Assembly: GCA_002898175.1 (NCBI GenBank)
Contig: BDSW01000257.1
Location: 1-37,934, forward strand
Source: a bacterium BMS3Abin04
Lineage (GTDB): Bacteria; Bacteroidota; Ignavibacteria; Ignavibacteriales; Melioribacteraceae
DNA length: 37,934 nucleotides
Direction: 5' to 3'
The position numbers and the translations under genes are program-made. The notes beneath the pieces are model-generated. The model did not search any database and was not told the DNA's origin. It worked only from the letters and a program-made list of their open reading frames with translations. Of this stretch, positions 1-9,547 are shown piece after piece (position 1 is the first letter of the stretch; each line of letters begins with the position of its first letter).

Positions 1-765
1 TTTAATTACACCGGAACCGTCGTGTACGCCTGTGGAAGCGACTAAATCGCATTTAACTTTATCCGAAAGCATTGCAATCCAGCGTAAGGGCATTGATAAA
101 TCTTGAGGATTACTGAGGACGTATGTGGAAATAATTTTTTCGTCTTCTATATCAAAATCCGGAGCGAAAAATTTATTAAACAAAACCAATCCCTTAATTC
201 CCGTTTCGGAAAGTTTTAAAATCATTGTTGCTAAGTTTGAGAAATAATGACTAATTTTTAATGTAACCGGAACGCTGGTATTGTTCAACACTTTTTCAAC
301 AATATTAAAATATAGTTTCTCGTTTTCTTCGCAAGTTCTATTGAAATTTGAAGGCAGAAGAAACATGTTCAATTCGATAGCGTCAACTCCAACGCTTTCC
401 ATTTGCTTGGCAAAATAAATCCATTCGTGGTCAGACATGCAGTTTATACTTCCGATTACAGGGATGTTAACATGTCTTTTTAGATCAAGGAGCAGATCGA
501 GATATTTTTCAACATTGTGCTGTTTTACTTTAGCATCAAAATAATCGAATAATCCCTCATCATAGCCGGCTTTAACGGCTTCTTTAATTTCATGTTCAGA
601 TTCTAATGTTATTTCTTCTTCAAATATCGATCTTAATACAACAGCTGAAACACCGTTGTCTTCTAATGTTTTAATACTATCTATATTATCTGTTAATGTA
701 GAACTGGATGCAATAATCGGGTTTTTTAATTTCATTCCCAAATAAGTAGTTGATAAATCTGCCAT
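1..765 (-). CDS. Dihydroorotate dehydrogenase-like (PyrD/PreA-type TIM barrel) protein, partial (3' end beyond window)
   Basis: Own translation of the minus strand from ATG at 765: MADLSTTYLGMKLKNPIIASSSTLTDNIDSIKTLEDNGVSAVVLRSIFEEE...; open to position 1; DHOD-like N-terminal pattern (YLGxxLKNPIIxASS). Absent from the ORF track because truncated. Confidence 0.8.
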   Translation of the reverse strand, partial: MADLSTTYLGMKLKNPIIASSSTLTDNIDSIKTLEDNGVSAVVLRSIFEEEITLESEHEIKEAVKAGYDEGLFDYFDAKVKQHNVEKYLDLLLDLKRHVNIPVIGSINCMSDHEWIYFAKQMESVGVDAIELNMFLLPSNFNRTCEENEKLYFNIVEKVLNNTSVPVTLKISHYFSNLATMILKLSETGIKGLVLFNKFFAPDFDIEDEKIISTYVLSNPQDLSMPLRWIAMLSDKVKCDLVASTGVHDGSGVIK

Positions 766-808
766 TTTATTTTCCTATAATTGTCTAAATTTCAATTTAC
801 AAATTATA

Positions 809-2605
809 TTATTTATTTTCACTTTTTAAGATAAACTTTTCAATTCCCTTTACTGCACGGTAACCGTCTGCAATTGCACTAATTGCATCTGCTCTTCTGT
901 TTGCAATATCACCTGAAGCAAATAACCAAGGTACATTTGTTTGTTGATCTTCATTAACAATAATTCTACCGCGTTTAATTTCAATTTGATTTTTAATATC
1001 CTCAGGTATAAAATTATAGTCCGCTGATTGCCCAATAGCGCCGATAACAGAAGTAACTTCAATGATGTGTTCATCACCTTCAATAATTTTTGGCCGCGGT
1101 CTTCCTCCTTCGGGGTCGGGAATCATTTCTGCATTGGCATATTTTAATGCTTTTACCTTTTTATTTTCATCAAGTATTATTTCTAACGGAATTGCCTGAG
1201 GATGGATATGAACGCCTTCATCTTCAGCTCCCTCAATCTCTTCCCAATCAGCCGGCATATCTTCAACACGGCGTCTATAGAGAATTGTTACGTCAGCGCC
1301 AAGTCTTCGCGAAACTCGTGCAGCATCTATTGCTACATTTCCACCACCTATTACAACAACTTTATCTCCAATCTCAACATGTCTGTCGCTATTAATATTC
1401 CTTAAGAAATTAACGGCTTGGATAGAACCTTCCTCATTTTCACCTACTAGTCCTAATTCATATGGCACTTCAAATCCAATTCCTATTAAAATAGCTTCGT
1501 GATGCTGCTTCATTTCCTCTAAAGTAATATCTTTACCGACTTTTGTATTGTATTTTATTTTCACTCCCATTTTTTCCATATATTCTACCTGCTTATCTAT
1601 GCTGTCCAAAGGTAGTCGGTATTTAGGAATCCCATACATTATCATTCCGCCTGCGTGCGATTTCGATTCGTATATTGTAACATTAAACCCTCGTAAGGAT
1701 AAATAATAAGCTGCTGTAAGTCCCGAAGGTCCGGCGCCTATTATTCCAACTGAGTGACCGTTTGGCGGAAGAATTTCAGGGTTAACAATCTTCTCGATTA
1801 AATCGGCATTATTCACAGTGCTGGTTGCATAACCCTTTAACCAACGAATAGCAATAGGTTCGCCTCGATGTCCAATAGCACAAACAGTTTCGCATCGTCG
1901 TGTACAAACTTTACCGCAGGTTTCGCCAAGCGGGTTATTATCATAAATAATTTTTACTGCTGCTTCGTCATCGCCATTTGCAATTGCGTTGATATATTCC
2001 GGAATATGCATGTGAACAGGGCAGATATCTGTACAAATAGAACAACCCACACAGCGGGCAGCTTCTTTGCGTGCTTCTTCTTCATTATATCCAAGCAAAA
2101 CTTCCGCAAAAGATTTTACTCTTTCTGTCCCTTCCAATTCATGCATTGGAATGCGTTCGTATTCTAAAAGAGGTTTTCCTTCGGCGCTTTGGAATGAAAG
2201 ATTTTCTTTACCTTCCGGGTTATCCACACCCGGCATCCACAGAAATGAATCCGGGTCTTCGCTTACATATACATAATCTTTAGTTAAGTTTAGTGAACCG
2301 GTAGGACAAACATCAACGCATAGAGCACACCAGCAGCATCGTCCGTTATCAACACGCGGGCGTAAGCCGGAATCTCCGCTGTTGGTTTCAAACCCGTCAA
2401 CATGAATCATATCAATTGCTGCATTTTGACAGATAGTTGCACATGTTCCGCAGCCGATACACTCTTCCAAATCGTTAAAATGAAGACCTCTATAGCGAGC
2501 CGCAGTTTCCTTCTTTTCTTTGGGATACCTAACGGTATGAGGTGGTTTTGTACCTTGTTTTAATGCAGAGAACGGAGCTAAAACTCCTTTTATATCAAAT
2601 GCCAT
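809..2605 (-). CDS. Fusion: 2x[4Fe-4S] ferredoxin (NuoI/MbhN-like) + GltD/NfnB-type NADPH-binding FAD oxidoreductase
   Basis: CIGCGTCATICQ and CCWCALCVDVCP N-terminal clusters; CVGCSICTDICP; FAD motif VGIIGAGPSGLTAAYYL; NAD(P) motif VVIGGGNVAIDAARVSRRLGADVTILYRR; C-terminal FAD motif LFASGDIA. Confidence 0.9.
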   Translation of the reverse strand: MAFDIKGVLAPFSALKQGTKPPHTVRYPKEKKETAARYRGLHFNDLEECIGCGTCATICQNAAIDMIHVDGFETNSGDSGLRPRVDNGRCCWCALCVDVCPTGSLNLTKDYVYVSEDPDSFLWMPGVDNPEGKENLSFQSAEGKPLLEYERIPMHELEGTERVKSFAEVLLGYNEEEARKEAARCVGCSICTDICPVHMHIPEYINAIANGDDEAAVKIIYDNNPLGETCGKVCTRRCETVCAIGHRGEPIAIRWLKGYATSTVNNADLIEKIVNPEILPPNGHSVGIIGAGPSGLTAAYYLSLRGFNVTIYESKSHAGGMIMYGIPKYRLPLDSIDKQVEYMEKMGVKIKYNTKVGKDITLEEMKQHHEAILIGIGFEVPYELGLVGENEEGSIQAVNFLRNINSDRHVEIGDKVVVIGGGNVAIDAARVSRRLGADVTILYRRRVEDMPADWEEIEGAEDEGVHIHPQAIPLEIILDENKKVKALKYANAEMIPDPEGGRPRPKIIEGDEHIIEVTSVIGAIGQSADYNFIPEDIKNQIEIKRGRIIVNEDQQTNVPWLFASGDIANRRADAISAIADGYRAVKGIEKFILKSENK

Positions 2606-2614
2606 AATTGCCTC

Positions 2615-3718
2615 TTATCTCTCTATTTCAGGAGGACATGTTCCTAAACTATTCATTATAAAACTTACATCGGCTATATTTGCACCGACAAGAATTTTTT
2701 CCAACAAAGAAACACCATGAACATATGCAGGTCCGCGTACATGTACTCTTCTTGGTTTTATTGAACCGTCGCTTACTACATAATATCCAAATTCACCACG
2801 GGCAGACTCGGTTTTAACGTAAGCTTCACCAGGAGGAACCTGCCAGGTTAACGGGTTCGGAATTTTATTATAGTAATCGCCCTTCGGCATCTTCTCGATT
2901 ACTTGCCTTATTATTGAAATTGATTGTTCATATTCTTGTCTTCTAACAAGTGCTCGTGACCAAACATCGCAGCCGTCCGAGGTTGGGACAATAAAATTTA
3001 ATTTATCATAAACTTCATACGGTTCGTCAATACGAACATCATGCTTTATTCCTGAGCCGCGTAAAGGCGGACCGACAACGCCCCATTCAATAGCTTTATC
3101 TTTTGGAATAATTCCAACACCCTGAGCACGTTTCTGAAAAAGTGCATTATTAAAAAGCAAGTTGTCATAATCAGGCAAACGGTTTTCCAAGTAATCGAGA
3201 GTTTTTAAAACTCTGTCGGTAAAGCCTTCCGGAAGATCACGCCTTACACCGCCTGCCCAAATGTACATATGGTAAACTCTTCCGCCTGTTAATTCTTCGA
3301 ACAAGTCTAAAATGTAATCACGATCACCAATAGTCCACTGCGGCATTGTATAAAGTCCCATAGAACCCGATTGACCACCCATCCAAAGACCGTACGTAGC
3401 AAGTCGCGCAAGTTCCAAAACCATTACGCGAATATATTTTGCGCGTTCGGGAACTTCCCGTCCTTCAATTTCTTCAATTGCACGTGCAAGGTTTTCTTCA
3501 TTCGGATCAGGTTCGGGTACACAAATACGGCAAACAATAGGAAAGCTTTGTGTCCAAGTTCTTTGTTCCATTAACTTTTCAAATGCTCTGTGCAAATAAC
3601 CAACGTGAGTTTCAGCTTTAACAATTGTATCGCCGGCTACTTTTAGTTTTACCATCATATTCCCGGTTATTCCGGGATGTTGTGGACCAAGGTATATTGT
3701 AGTTTCTTTTTCTCTCAT
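2615..3718 (-). CDS. NuoD/hydrogenase large-subunit-like (MbxL-type) 49 kDa subunit
   Basis: LGPQHPGITGNM, HVGYLHRAFEKL, CRIC, C-terminal SLGTCPPEIER. Confidence 0.9.
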   Translation of the reverse strand: MREKETTIYLGPQHPGITGNMMVKLKVAGDTIVKAETHVGYLHRAFEKLMEQRTWTQSFPIVCRICVPEPDPNEENLARAIEEIEGREVPERAKYIRVMVLELARLATYGLWMGGQSGSMGLYTMPQWTIGDRDYILDLFEELTGGRVYHMYIWAGGVRRDLPEGFTDRVLKTLDYLENRLPDYDNLLFNNALFQKRAQGVGIIPKDKAIEWGVVGPPLRGSGIKHDVRIDEPYEVYDKLNFIVPTSDGCDVWSRALVRRQEYEQSISIIRQVIEKMPKGDYYNKIPNPLTWQVPPGEAYVKTESARGEFGYYVVSDGSIKPRRVHVRGPAYVHGVSLLEKILVGANIADVSFIMNSLGTCPPEIER

Positions 3719-4314
3719 TCTTCTATTCTACGAATCGAAAATTCTTTTGCAAAATCCGGCACTTCTTCACCGCTGTGTTTACTAATTGTTTCTCGCACAT
3801 CTTGTGCGTCTTCACGTCCGGGACGCTGATAAAAATTTTCTTTTGAGTACTTGATTGTATCAAAATCCCTTCTCATCGGTGGAACGCCTTCCCAATCCTC
3901 AAGAATAAATTCTCCTAGGCGCTCGTTGCCTTTAAAATTGATGCCATACATCTCATGAATTTCGCGTTCATAAGTTTCCGCTTGAGGCCATAAGTGACTT
4001 AATGTAATAAACTCCGGTTTTTCTCTGTTAACTCTCGTTTTAACCATTATCATTAAGCTTGCTTCGTACGACCAGAGCATAAAAATGAGTTCAAATTCAT
4101 TTTCTTCTATCCAATCAACGCAAGAAATATGTGCCAGGTGTTTAAAATTCAAATAGTCTCTGGCATAGGATAAAAACAGAGGAACTAAATCTAAGCGAAG
4201 TTTAACTTTAACTCTTTTTTTGCGTTGAATTTCAACTTCAGCTGTGTGAAAAATCTTTTGTATTTGATCAACGCATGTATTTTCTGTGCAATCTTGAATG
4301 TGCATATTAATCAC
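3715..4314 (-). CDS. NuoC/MbhK-like 30 kDa subunit
   Basis: Position between nuoB- and nuoD-like genes; WPQAETYEREIHEMYGINFKGNERL motif typical of the NuoC family. Confidence 0.88.
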   Translation of the reverse strand: MINMHIQDCTENTCVDQIQKIFHTAEVEIQRKKRVKVKLRLDLVPLFLSYARDYLNFKHLAHISCVDWIEENEFELIFMLWSYEASLMIMVKTRVNREKPEFITLSHLWPQAETYEREIHEMYGINFKGNERLGEFILEDWEGVPPMRRDFDTIKYSKENFYQRPGREDAQDVRETISKHSGEEVPDFAKEFSIRRIEE

Positions 4315-4856
4315 CAGTTATAATCGGGCATTTTCCAATTGTGAATTACTTTCTTTTGATTTTCTCTGTACCACTCTAAATTTTTTTGATATTTTTCCGC
4401 ACCGTTAGCTTTACCTTCGGAAATTAACTGCTGTAATTTTATAAATCCTGAAATTACACTTTCAGGACGGGGCATACAGCCATTGATATAAACGTCAACC
4501 GGTAAATAGCGATCAAGAGCTTTAATTGTATTATAAGAATCCCAGTACATTCCGCCATTTATTGTACACGAGCCAAAACCAATTACATATTTAGGGGATT
4601 GCATTTGTTCATAAGTACGAATTACTCGCTTTAAAGTTTTAGTTGCTAAGTAACCCGTAATTAACAATACATCTGCCTGGCGGGGTGTTGCCGCACCTCT
4701 AAGTCCGAAACGCTCACCGTCGTATCTGGAAGTCATAGTCGGCGGAACTTCAATTGCGCCGCATCCGGTTCCGTACGCTAATATCCATAATGAATGTTTG
4801 CGTGCAAAGTTTTGAATTATATCTACAATTTTTTTTGAATTTTTATCGTAAGTCAT
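4311..4856 (-). CDS. NuoB/MbhJ-like proximal FeS subunit
   Basis: GTGCGAIE...RQADVLLITG...GSCTINGG...VYINGCMPRPE. Confidence 0.9.
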   Translation of the reverse strand: MTYDKNSKKIVDIIQNFARKHSLWILAYGTGCGAIEVPPTMTSRYDGERFGLRGAATPRQADVLLITGYLATKTLKRVIRTYEQMQSPKYVIGFGSCTINGGMYWDSYNTIKALDRYLPVDVYINGCMPRPESVISGFIKLQQLISEGKANGAEKYQKNLEWYRENQKKVIHNWKMPDYNW

Positions 4857-4862
4857 AATAAT

Positions 4863-5777
4863 TTATCCTTTCATTACAACTGCAAGTATTGCAATAACAC
4901 CAAAAACCGTAGGCCATTTCCAGAAGAATCTAATAGCCTGTTCTGTTCTAAATCTCGGATTAACAATTCCGGTTAATACCGGAATCATGTAAAGCAAAAA
5001 AGTTTTAACTATTAGGGTCCCGAAATCACCGGCGCCTCCAAGAAAGATATCGGTAAATAGAACAAGTTTTGCAAAAGTAAAAATAGAACGACTTGTCTGC
5101 ATCAGTCCTAAATATTTTCCCCCGAATTCCGAGGGAGGACCTGAAGCTATTTCTGCCGGGGCAATTACAACATCAAAAGGTGCATATCCCATCATTCCTA
5201 AAAATGCTAAGATTGCAGCTATAAAAGCGATGGGCGATTGAAAAATTATCCAATTTGTAAATTTGTCTTGAACAGCTAATAAATCATTTAATGAAGTAGT
5301 ATGAAATTGAATCATAATTGCAACAAGCGCTAAAACAAAAGGGATTTCATAGCCGACCATCATGCTTAATCCACGGGAAACACCGATAGCTGCATTTGGG
5401 TTACCTGATTGTCCGACACCTAAAGCCATTCCGAGTGAACCAAAAACCATTATGTAAAGCAGGAAGATTAAATCTCCGCTAAAACTTAAATTTGCAAACA
5501 GTTTGGAATCTCTTAAAACCGGTATAAAATAAAGAGTTGTAACAGAAGCGGTAATTGCAAAAACCGGTGCTAAATGATGCATCCAACCATGGCTTACGGT
5601 AGTTTTTTTGCTATAAAGTTTAATAATATCCCAAAAATTTTGAACGACCGGAGGACCGAATCTATTTTGAACGCGGGCTGTAATATTCCTAACAATACCG
5701 CCATATGCAACACCAACAATAAATGCGATTATTGGAGTTATTATTATACCAAGAACTTTTAACCAATTAATATCCAT
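4863..5777 (-). CDS. NuoH/MbhM-like membrane subunit
   Basis: RVQNRFGPPVVQNFWDIIKLYSKK; EIASGPPSEFGGKYLGLM; RFRTEQAIRFFWKWP. Confidence 0.92.
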   Translation of the reverse strand: MDINWLKVLGIIITPIIAFIVGVAYGGIVRNITARVQNRFGPPVVQNFWDIIKLYSKKTTVSHGWMHHLAPVFAITASVTTLYFIPVLRDSKLFANLSFSGDLIFLLYIMVFGSLGMALGVGQSGNPNAAIGVSRGLSMMVGYEIPFVLALVAIMIQFHTTSLNDLLAVQDKFTNWIIFQSPIAFIAAILAFLGMMGYAPFDVVIAPAEIASGPPSEFGGKYLGLMQTSRSIFTFAKLVLFTDIFLGGAGDFGTLIVKTFLLYMIPVLTGIVNPRFRTEQAIRFFWKWPTVFGVIAILAVVMKG

Positions 5778-5822
5778 CTATAAAAATCCTAATTAACTAA
5801 ACTTGTATTAGAAAGTATTTTA

Positions 5823-7673
5823 TTAAAGTGCAACACCAAATATTAGTTCTGAAAACAAAAATAAAATCAATAAAAATCCCATTACATACATTGCATAAGT
5901 TTGTCCGTTCCCAGTGTAAACATATCGTAGATGTTCAAATGAATCTTCTAATAATTTACCAGTATAATTGTATAGCTTGTCAACACTAGGTTTCAAAACC
6001 GATCCTAACGCTCTTTCAAACGGTTTATAAAAATCAATTGCATAAGTAAGATTTTCGTTTCCTGTTGGAACTTCACCTGAGGTATGAATATCCTTTGTAG
6101 TTACATAACGATTTTTTCTGTAACCTTTGACCGTAATTAATATCCAGGCAATAATAAATACACCCCCAATTGAAGTTACAATTGTATTCAAATCAATTTC
6201 ACTGCCCCAATTATTAAATAGAACGGAGGTTTCCCATGCATGTTGGAAGTTCCCGAGATAACCCATAGCACCGGAGATCGGTTTTAACAATAGTCCCGGG
6301 AAAACACCGAATACTAAAGTTGAAACTGCGAGGATGAGCATCGGGACAATCATTCTTAACGGAGCTTCTTTTACGTTCTCGGTTTCTTTTTCTTCCTGCC
6401 CTAAAAACATTGAAAAGATAAATCTATATAAGTATAAAAATGCTGCTGTGCTTGCAAAGAAAATAACTATTACTAAGAAATAATGATTAGATTGAATCAA
6501 GGATTCATAAAGCATCCATTTCCCTGCAAAGCCGCCCAGAGGAGGGATGCCGGCAACAGTAATAATTCCAAATAAAGCCGTGAAAAATGTATACGGCATT
6601 TTTCTAATCAACCCTGATACTTCATTCATGTTTGTTGTTCCGGTTCTGTAATAAACGGCTCCAACAGAAAGGAAAAGCATCGACTTAAAAATACCGTGCA
6701 TTATTGTTAAAAATAGAGCTGCTGTAATACTTAACGGTGTCCCAATTGCAAGCCCGGTAATTATATAACCTAATTGACCAATGGAAGAGTAGGCGAGCAG
6801 CTTTTTGGCATCTGTTTGAAAGATTGCATAGAATGTAGAGAACAAAGCCGTCAGTGCGCCTATCCAGGCTAATATTTCTTGAACATAAGGATAAAATCCT
6901 TGCCCGGCAGCAAGTTTAAATAAAACTAAACCGATACCAAAGATTCCCATTTTCGAAAGCGCACCTGAAAATATGGCTGTATACGGCGCTGGAGACATTT
7001 TATAAGCATCGGGAGCCCAAACATGTAGCGGCATCATTGCACTTTTAACGCCAAATCCGGTTATTAATAATATTACTACGGCTAATTTTGCGGCAATGCT
7101 CATTGTTCCGAAGTTTGCAAATATGTTTGCAAGCTGAAGGGAACCGAGCCCGGAGTAAATAATTACGATAGCCGTCAGTATTGAATAAGCCCCTATTGCG
7201 CTGAAAATAAAATATTTAAGTCCAACGCTTTGCGCCTCTTCGCAGCAATAAATAGTTAACATGAAAGACGACCAAGTCATAATTTCCCAGAAGAAGAAAA
7301 GGGAAATTAAGTCCTGACTATAAACAATCCCAAACATTGCCCCGATTGAGAACATAAAGTTCATGTAAAAATAGCCGAGTCTTTCTTTATTAGCCATAAA
7401 AGCGGATGAGTAAATTAATGCAAAGAAAGAAAGGACAGCAATAAGTAACCCGAATAATTGGCTATATTCTGTTACACCCCAATTTATTGCAAACATACCA
7501 ATTGAAAAATTAACATTTGATGTTTGCCCCGGCAATTGCCAAACTATGTATCCGGCTATCGTTATTGCAATTATTACAATTGCATCACGTAAAACAGGAA
7601 TAGTGTGATGAGCAATAAAAGCCAGCAAACCTGCAGCAAAAATTAATAGTAATAATACCGGAATTGAAATCAT
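5823..7673 (-). CDS. Proton-translocating antiporter-like subunit (NuoL/MrpD/MbxH' family), second copy
   Basis: Multi-TM; FFFWEIMTWSSFMLTIYC; VKSAMMPLHVWAPDAYKMSPAPYTAIFSGALSKMGIFG; LAYSSIGQLGYIITGLA. Confidence 0.88.
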   Translation of the reverse strand: MISIPVLLLLIFAAGLLAFIAHHTIPVLRDAIVIIAITIAGYIVWQLPGQTSNVNFSIGMFAINWGVTEYSQLFGLLIAVLSFFALIYSSAFMANKERLGYFYMNFMFSIGAMFGIVYSQDLISLFFFWEIMTWSSFMLTIYCCEEAQSVGLKYFIFSAIGAYSILTAIVIIYSGLGSLQLANIFANFGTMSIAAKLAVVILLITGFGVKSAMMPLHVWAPDAYKMSPAPYTAIFSGALSKMGIFGIGLVLFKLAAGQGFYPYVQEILAWIGALTALFSTFYAIFQTDAKKLLAYSSIGQLGYIITGLAIGTPLSITAALFLTIMHGIFKSMLFLSVGAVYYRTGTTNMNEVSGLIRKMPYTFFTALFGIITVAGIPPLGGFAGKWMLYESLIQSNHYFLVIVIFFASTAAFLYLYRFIFSMFLGQEEKETENVKEAPLRMIVPMLILAVSTLVFGVFPGLLLKPISGAMGYLGNFQHAWETSVLFNNWGSEIDLNTIVTSIGGVFIIAWILITVKGYRKNRYVTTKDIHTSGEVPTGNENLTYAIDFYKPFERALGSVLKPSVDKLYNYTGKLLEDSFEHLRYVYTGNGQTYAMYVMGFLLILFLFSELIFGVAL

Positions 7674-7724
7674 CTTATATATACCTCGTAAATACTATTG
7701 CCCATAATTAGATCAGTCATTATT

Positions 7725-9194
7725 TTAATGTAACAAACCATACTTAATATAAGCTGCTTTATCTACTAAATCGTGTGCTGCAGGCTTTATTAAATCGATA
7801 ATTTGGTGCGGATAAAGCCCAACGTATAAAATTACAACTGCAAGAATTCCCATAGCTACTAAACCAGAAATAGGTGTCCTGCGTACATTGTCTTGACTAA
7901 CATCTTTTTTAAAATATAATCTTCCAACAACTCTTAAATAATAAATAGCTTCAATTATTCCGCTAAATAAAATCAGTACAACCGAAGCCAAGAAACCGCC
8001 TTTAGCCACGGAAGTTAGAATATATAGTTTGCTCCAGAATCCCGAAAAAGGAGGAAGTCCGATTATTGCCAATGCTCCGAGAGCAAAGAAAAAACTTGTA
8101 ATCGGTTTGTTATGACCTAAACCGTCAAGAGCCGAAATCTTTTTAGAGCCGGAATGGAAAACCAAATAACCGGCAGCAAGGAACAGTAGGGTTTTGATAA
8201 CTGCATGATTAAAAACTTGGAACAAAGCAGCGCGAACACTAGCATCCGTCCCTACACCAAAAGCTATCATAATCAAACCCATTTGACCTATGCTGGAAAA
8301 AGCGAGCATTCTTTTAATTTGCTGTTGTCTCATTGCAGACATTTCGGCAATCAGCATAGTAATAACACCCAAAACTAAAATTAATTCAAACATTGAATGG
8401 AAATTAAATAAGACGAATGCAAACCTCATCATTGCATAGGTTGAAGCTTTTACAACTATGCCGCCGAATACACCGCCAATAGGTGATGGAGCTTGGGAGT
8501 ATGCATCCGGCGCCCATCCATTCAGGGGAAACAATTCAGACTCAATTCCGAAACCAACTAGAAATAGAATCATTATAAATATTTTCGGTTGATTTGGTAC
8601 AGTTTGCATTTTAGCGGCAATATCGGCAATGTTTAACGTGCCGGTATTAGCGTATATCAGCATAACGGCTAATAAATAAAATGTAGAAGAGAAAGACCCG
8701 ATTAATAAGTATTTGAAAGCAGCCTCGGCGCCGTCTTTATCTCTAAGAAAAGCTGTAAGCGAATATGCAGCGATTGAAGTAATTTCTAAAAATACAAACA
8801 TATTGAAAATATCACCGGTGATCATAATTCCGGTAGCTCCTGCAATTACAAGCATAAAGAGCATGTAATATTTTTCGAGAGGTTCTCTGATGATAAATTT
8901 ATAACTATATAGCCAAATAACCAATCCTATAAGCATAACCATTGTAACAAGGAATGCAGCCAGCGGCCCGAAATATAAGGAAATGCCGAAGGGCGGTTTA
9001 AACCCGGCAATAATTTCAACTATTGGTTTTTGTAGTGCAATGGGATATAGAGAAATTGCCACATAAGAAAGATAGAGAAGTACTAAACCAGGAATAAGCT
9101 TAACAGCTTCTTTTGAAAATCTTCCTACGATTGGAATTAAAAACGCTGCGAATAATGGTACTGCAATAAAATGTACCGGACTAAAATTCATCAA
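7725..9194 (-). CDS. Antiporter-like subunit (MnhD/NuoN/MbxH family)
   Basis: DIFNMFVFLEITSIAAYSL; LFPLNGWAPDAYSQAPSPIGGVFGGIVVKASTYAMMR; LAFSSIGQMGLIMIAFG. Confidence 0.88.
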   Translation of the reverse strand: MMNFSPVHFIAVPLFAAFLIPIVGRFSKEAVKLIPGLVLLYLSYVAISLYPIALQKPIVEIIAGFKPPFGISLYFGPLAAFLVTMVMLIGLVIWLYSYKFIIREPLEKYYMLFMLVIAGATGIMITGDIFNMFVFLEITSIAAYSLTAFLRDKDGAEAAFKYLLIGSFSSTFYLLAVMLIYANTGTLNIADIAAKMQTVPNQPKIFIMILFLVGFGIESELFPLNGWAPDAYSQAPSPIGGVFGGIVVKASTYAMMRFAFVLFNFHSMFELILVLGVITMLIAEMSAMRQQQIKRMLAFSSIGQMGLIMIAFGVGTDASVRAALFQVFNHAVIKTLLFLAAGYLVFHSGSKKISALDGLGHNKPITSFFFALGALAIIGLPPFSGFWSKLYILTSVAKGGFLASVVLILFSGIIEAIYYLRVVGRLYFKKDVSQDNVRRTPISGLVAMGILAVVILYVGLYPHQIIDLIKPAAHDLVDKAAYIKYGLLH

Positions 9195-9201
9195 ATCACC
9201 T

Positions 9202-9543
9202 TTACCATTTCAATTTTCGGATCTTATCAATATTCAAAGTTTTATGGTGATCGTATAAACGAATAACCAATGATAAAGCAACTGCAGTTACACCCAACCC
9301 TATAACAATTGCCGTTAGTACTAAGGCTTGAGGAACAGGGTCTACCATTTTATCCGGTGTTAATCCTTTAACAGAAAAAATAGGTGCCGTACCGTTCTTG
9401 ATATACCCGATAGATATCAAAAGCAAATTCACACCGCTGTCTACAATTGATAAACCGATTACAATCTTGATTATATTTTTTTTAGTAAGTACAGCATACA
9501 TACCAATTAGAATAAGCAAAATTGCAGTGATATAATAAATCAT
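9202..9543 (-). CDS. MnhC/NuoK-like subunit
   Basis: Small 3-TM protein; VDPVPQALVLTAIVIGLGVTAVALSLVIR typical of MnhC. Confidence 0.9.
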   Translation of the reverse strand: MIYYITAILLILIGMYAVLTKKNIIKIVIGLSIVDSGVNLLLISIGYIKNGTAPIFSVKGLTPDKMVDPVPQALVLTAIVIGLGVTAVALSLVIRLYDHHKTLNIDKIRKLKW

Positions 9544-9547
9544 CTAC

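Noticed and set aside
850-2283. ORFs on either strand overlapping the GltD-like CDS (850-1083, 1090-1395, 1202-1405, 1868-2167, 2067-2276, 2071-2283)
   Set aside because: Shadow ORFs; the long minus-strand CDS has unambiguous family motifs throughout.
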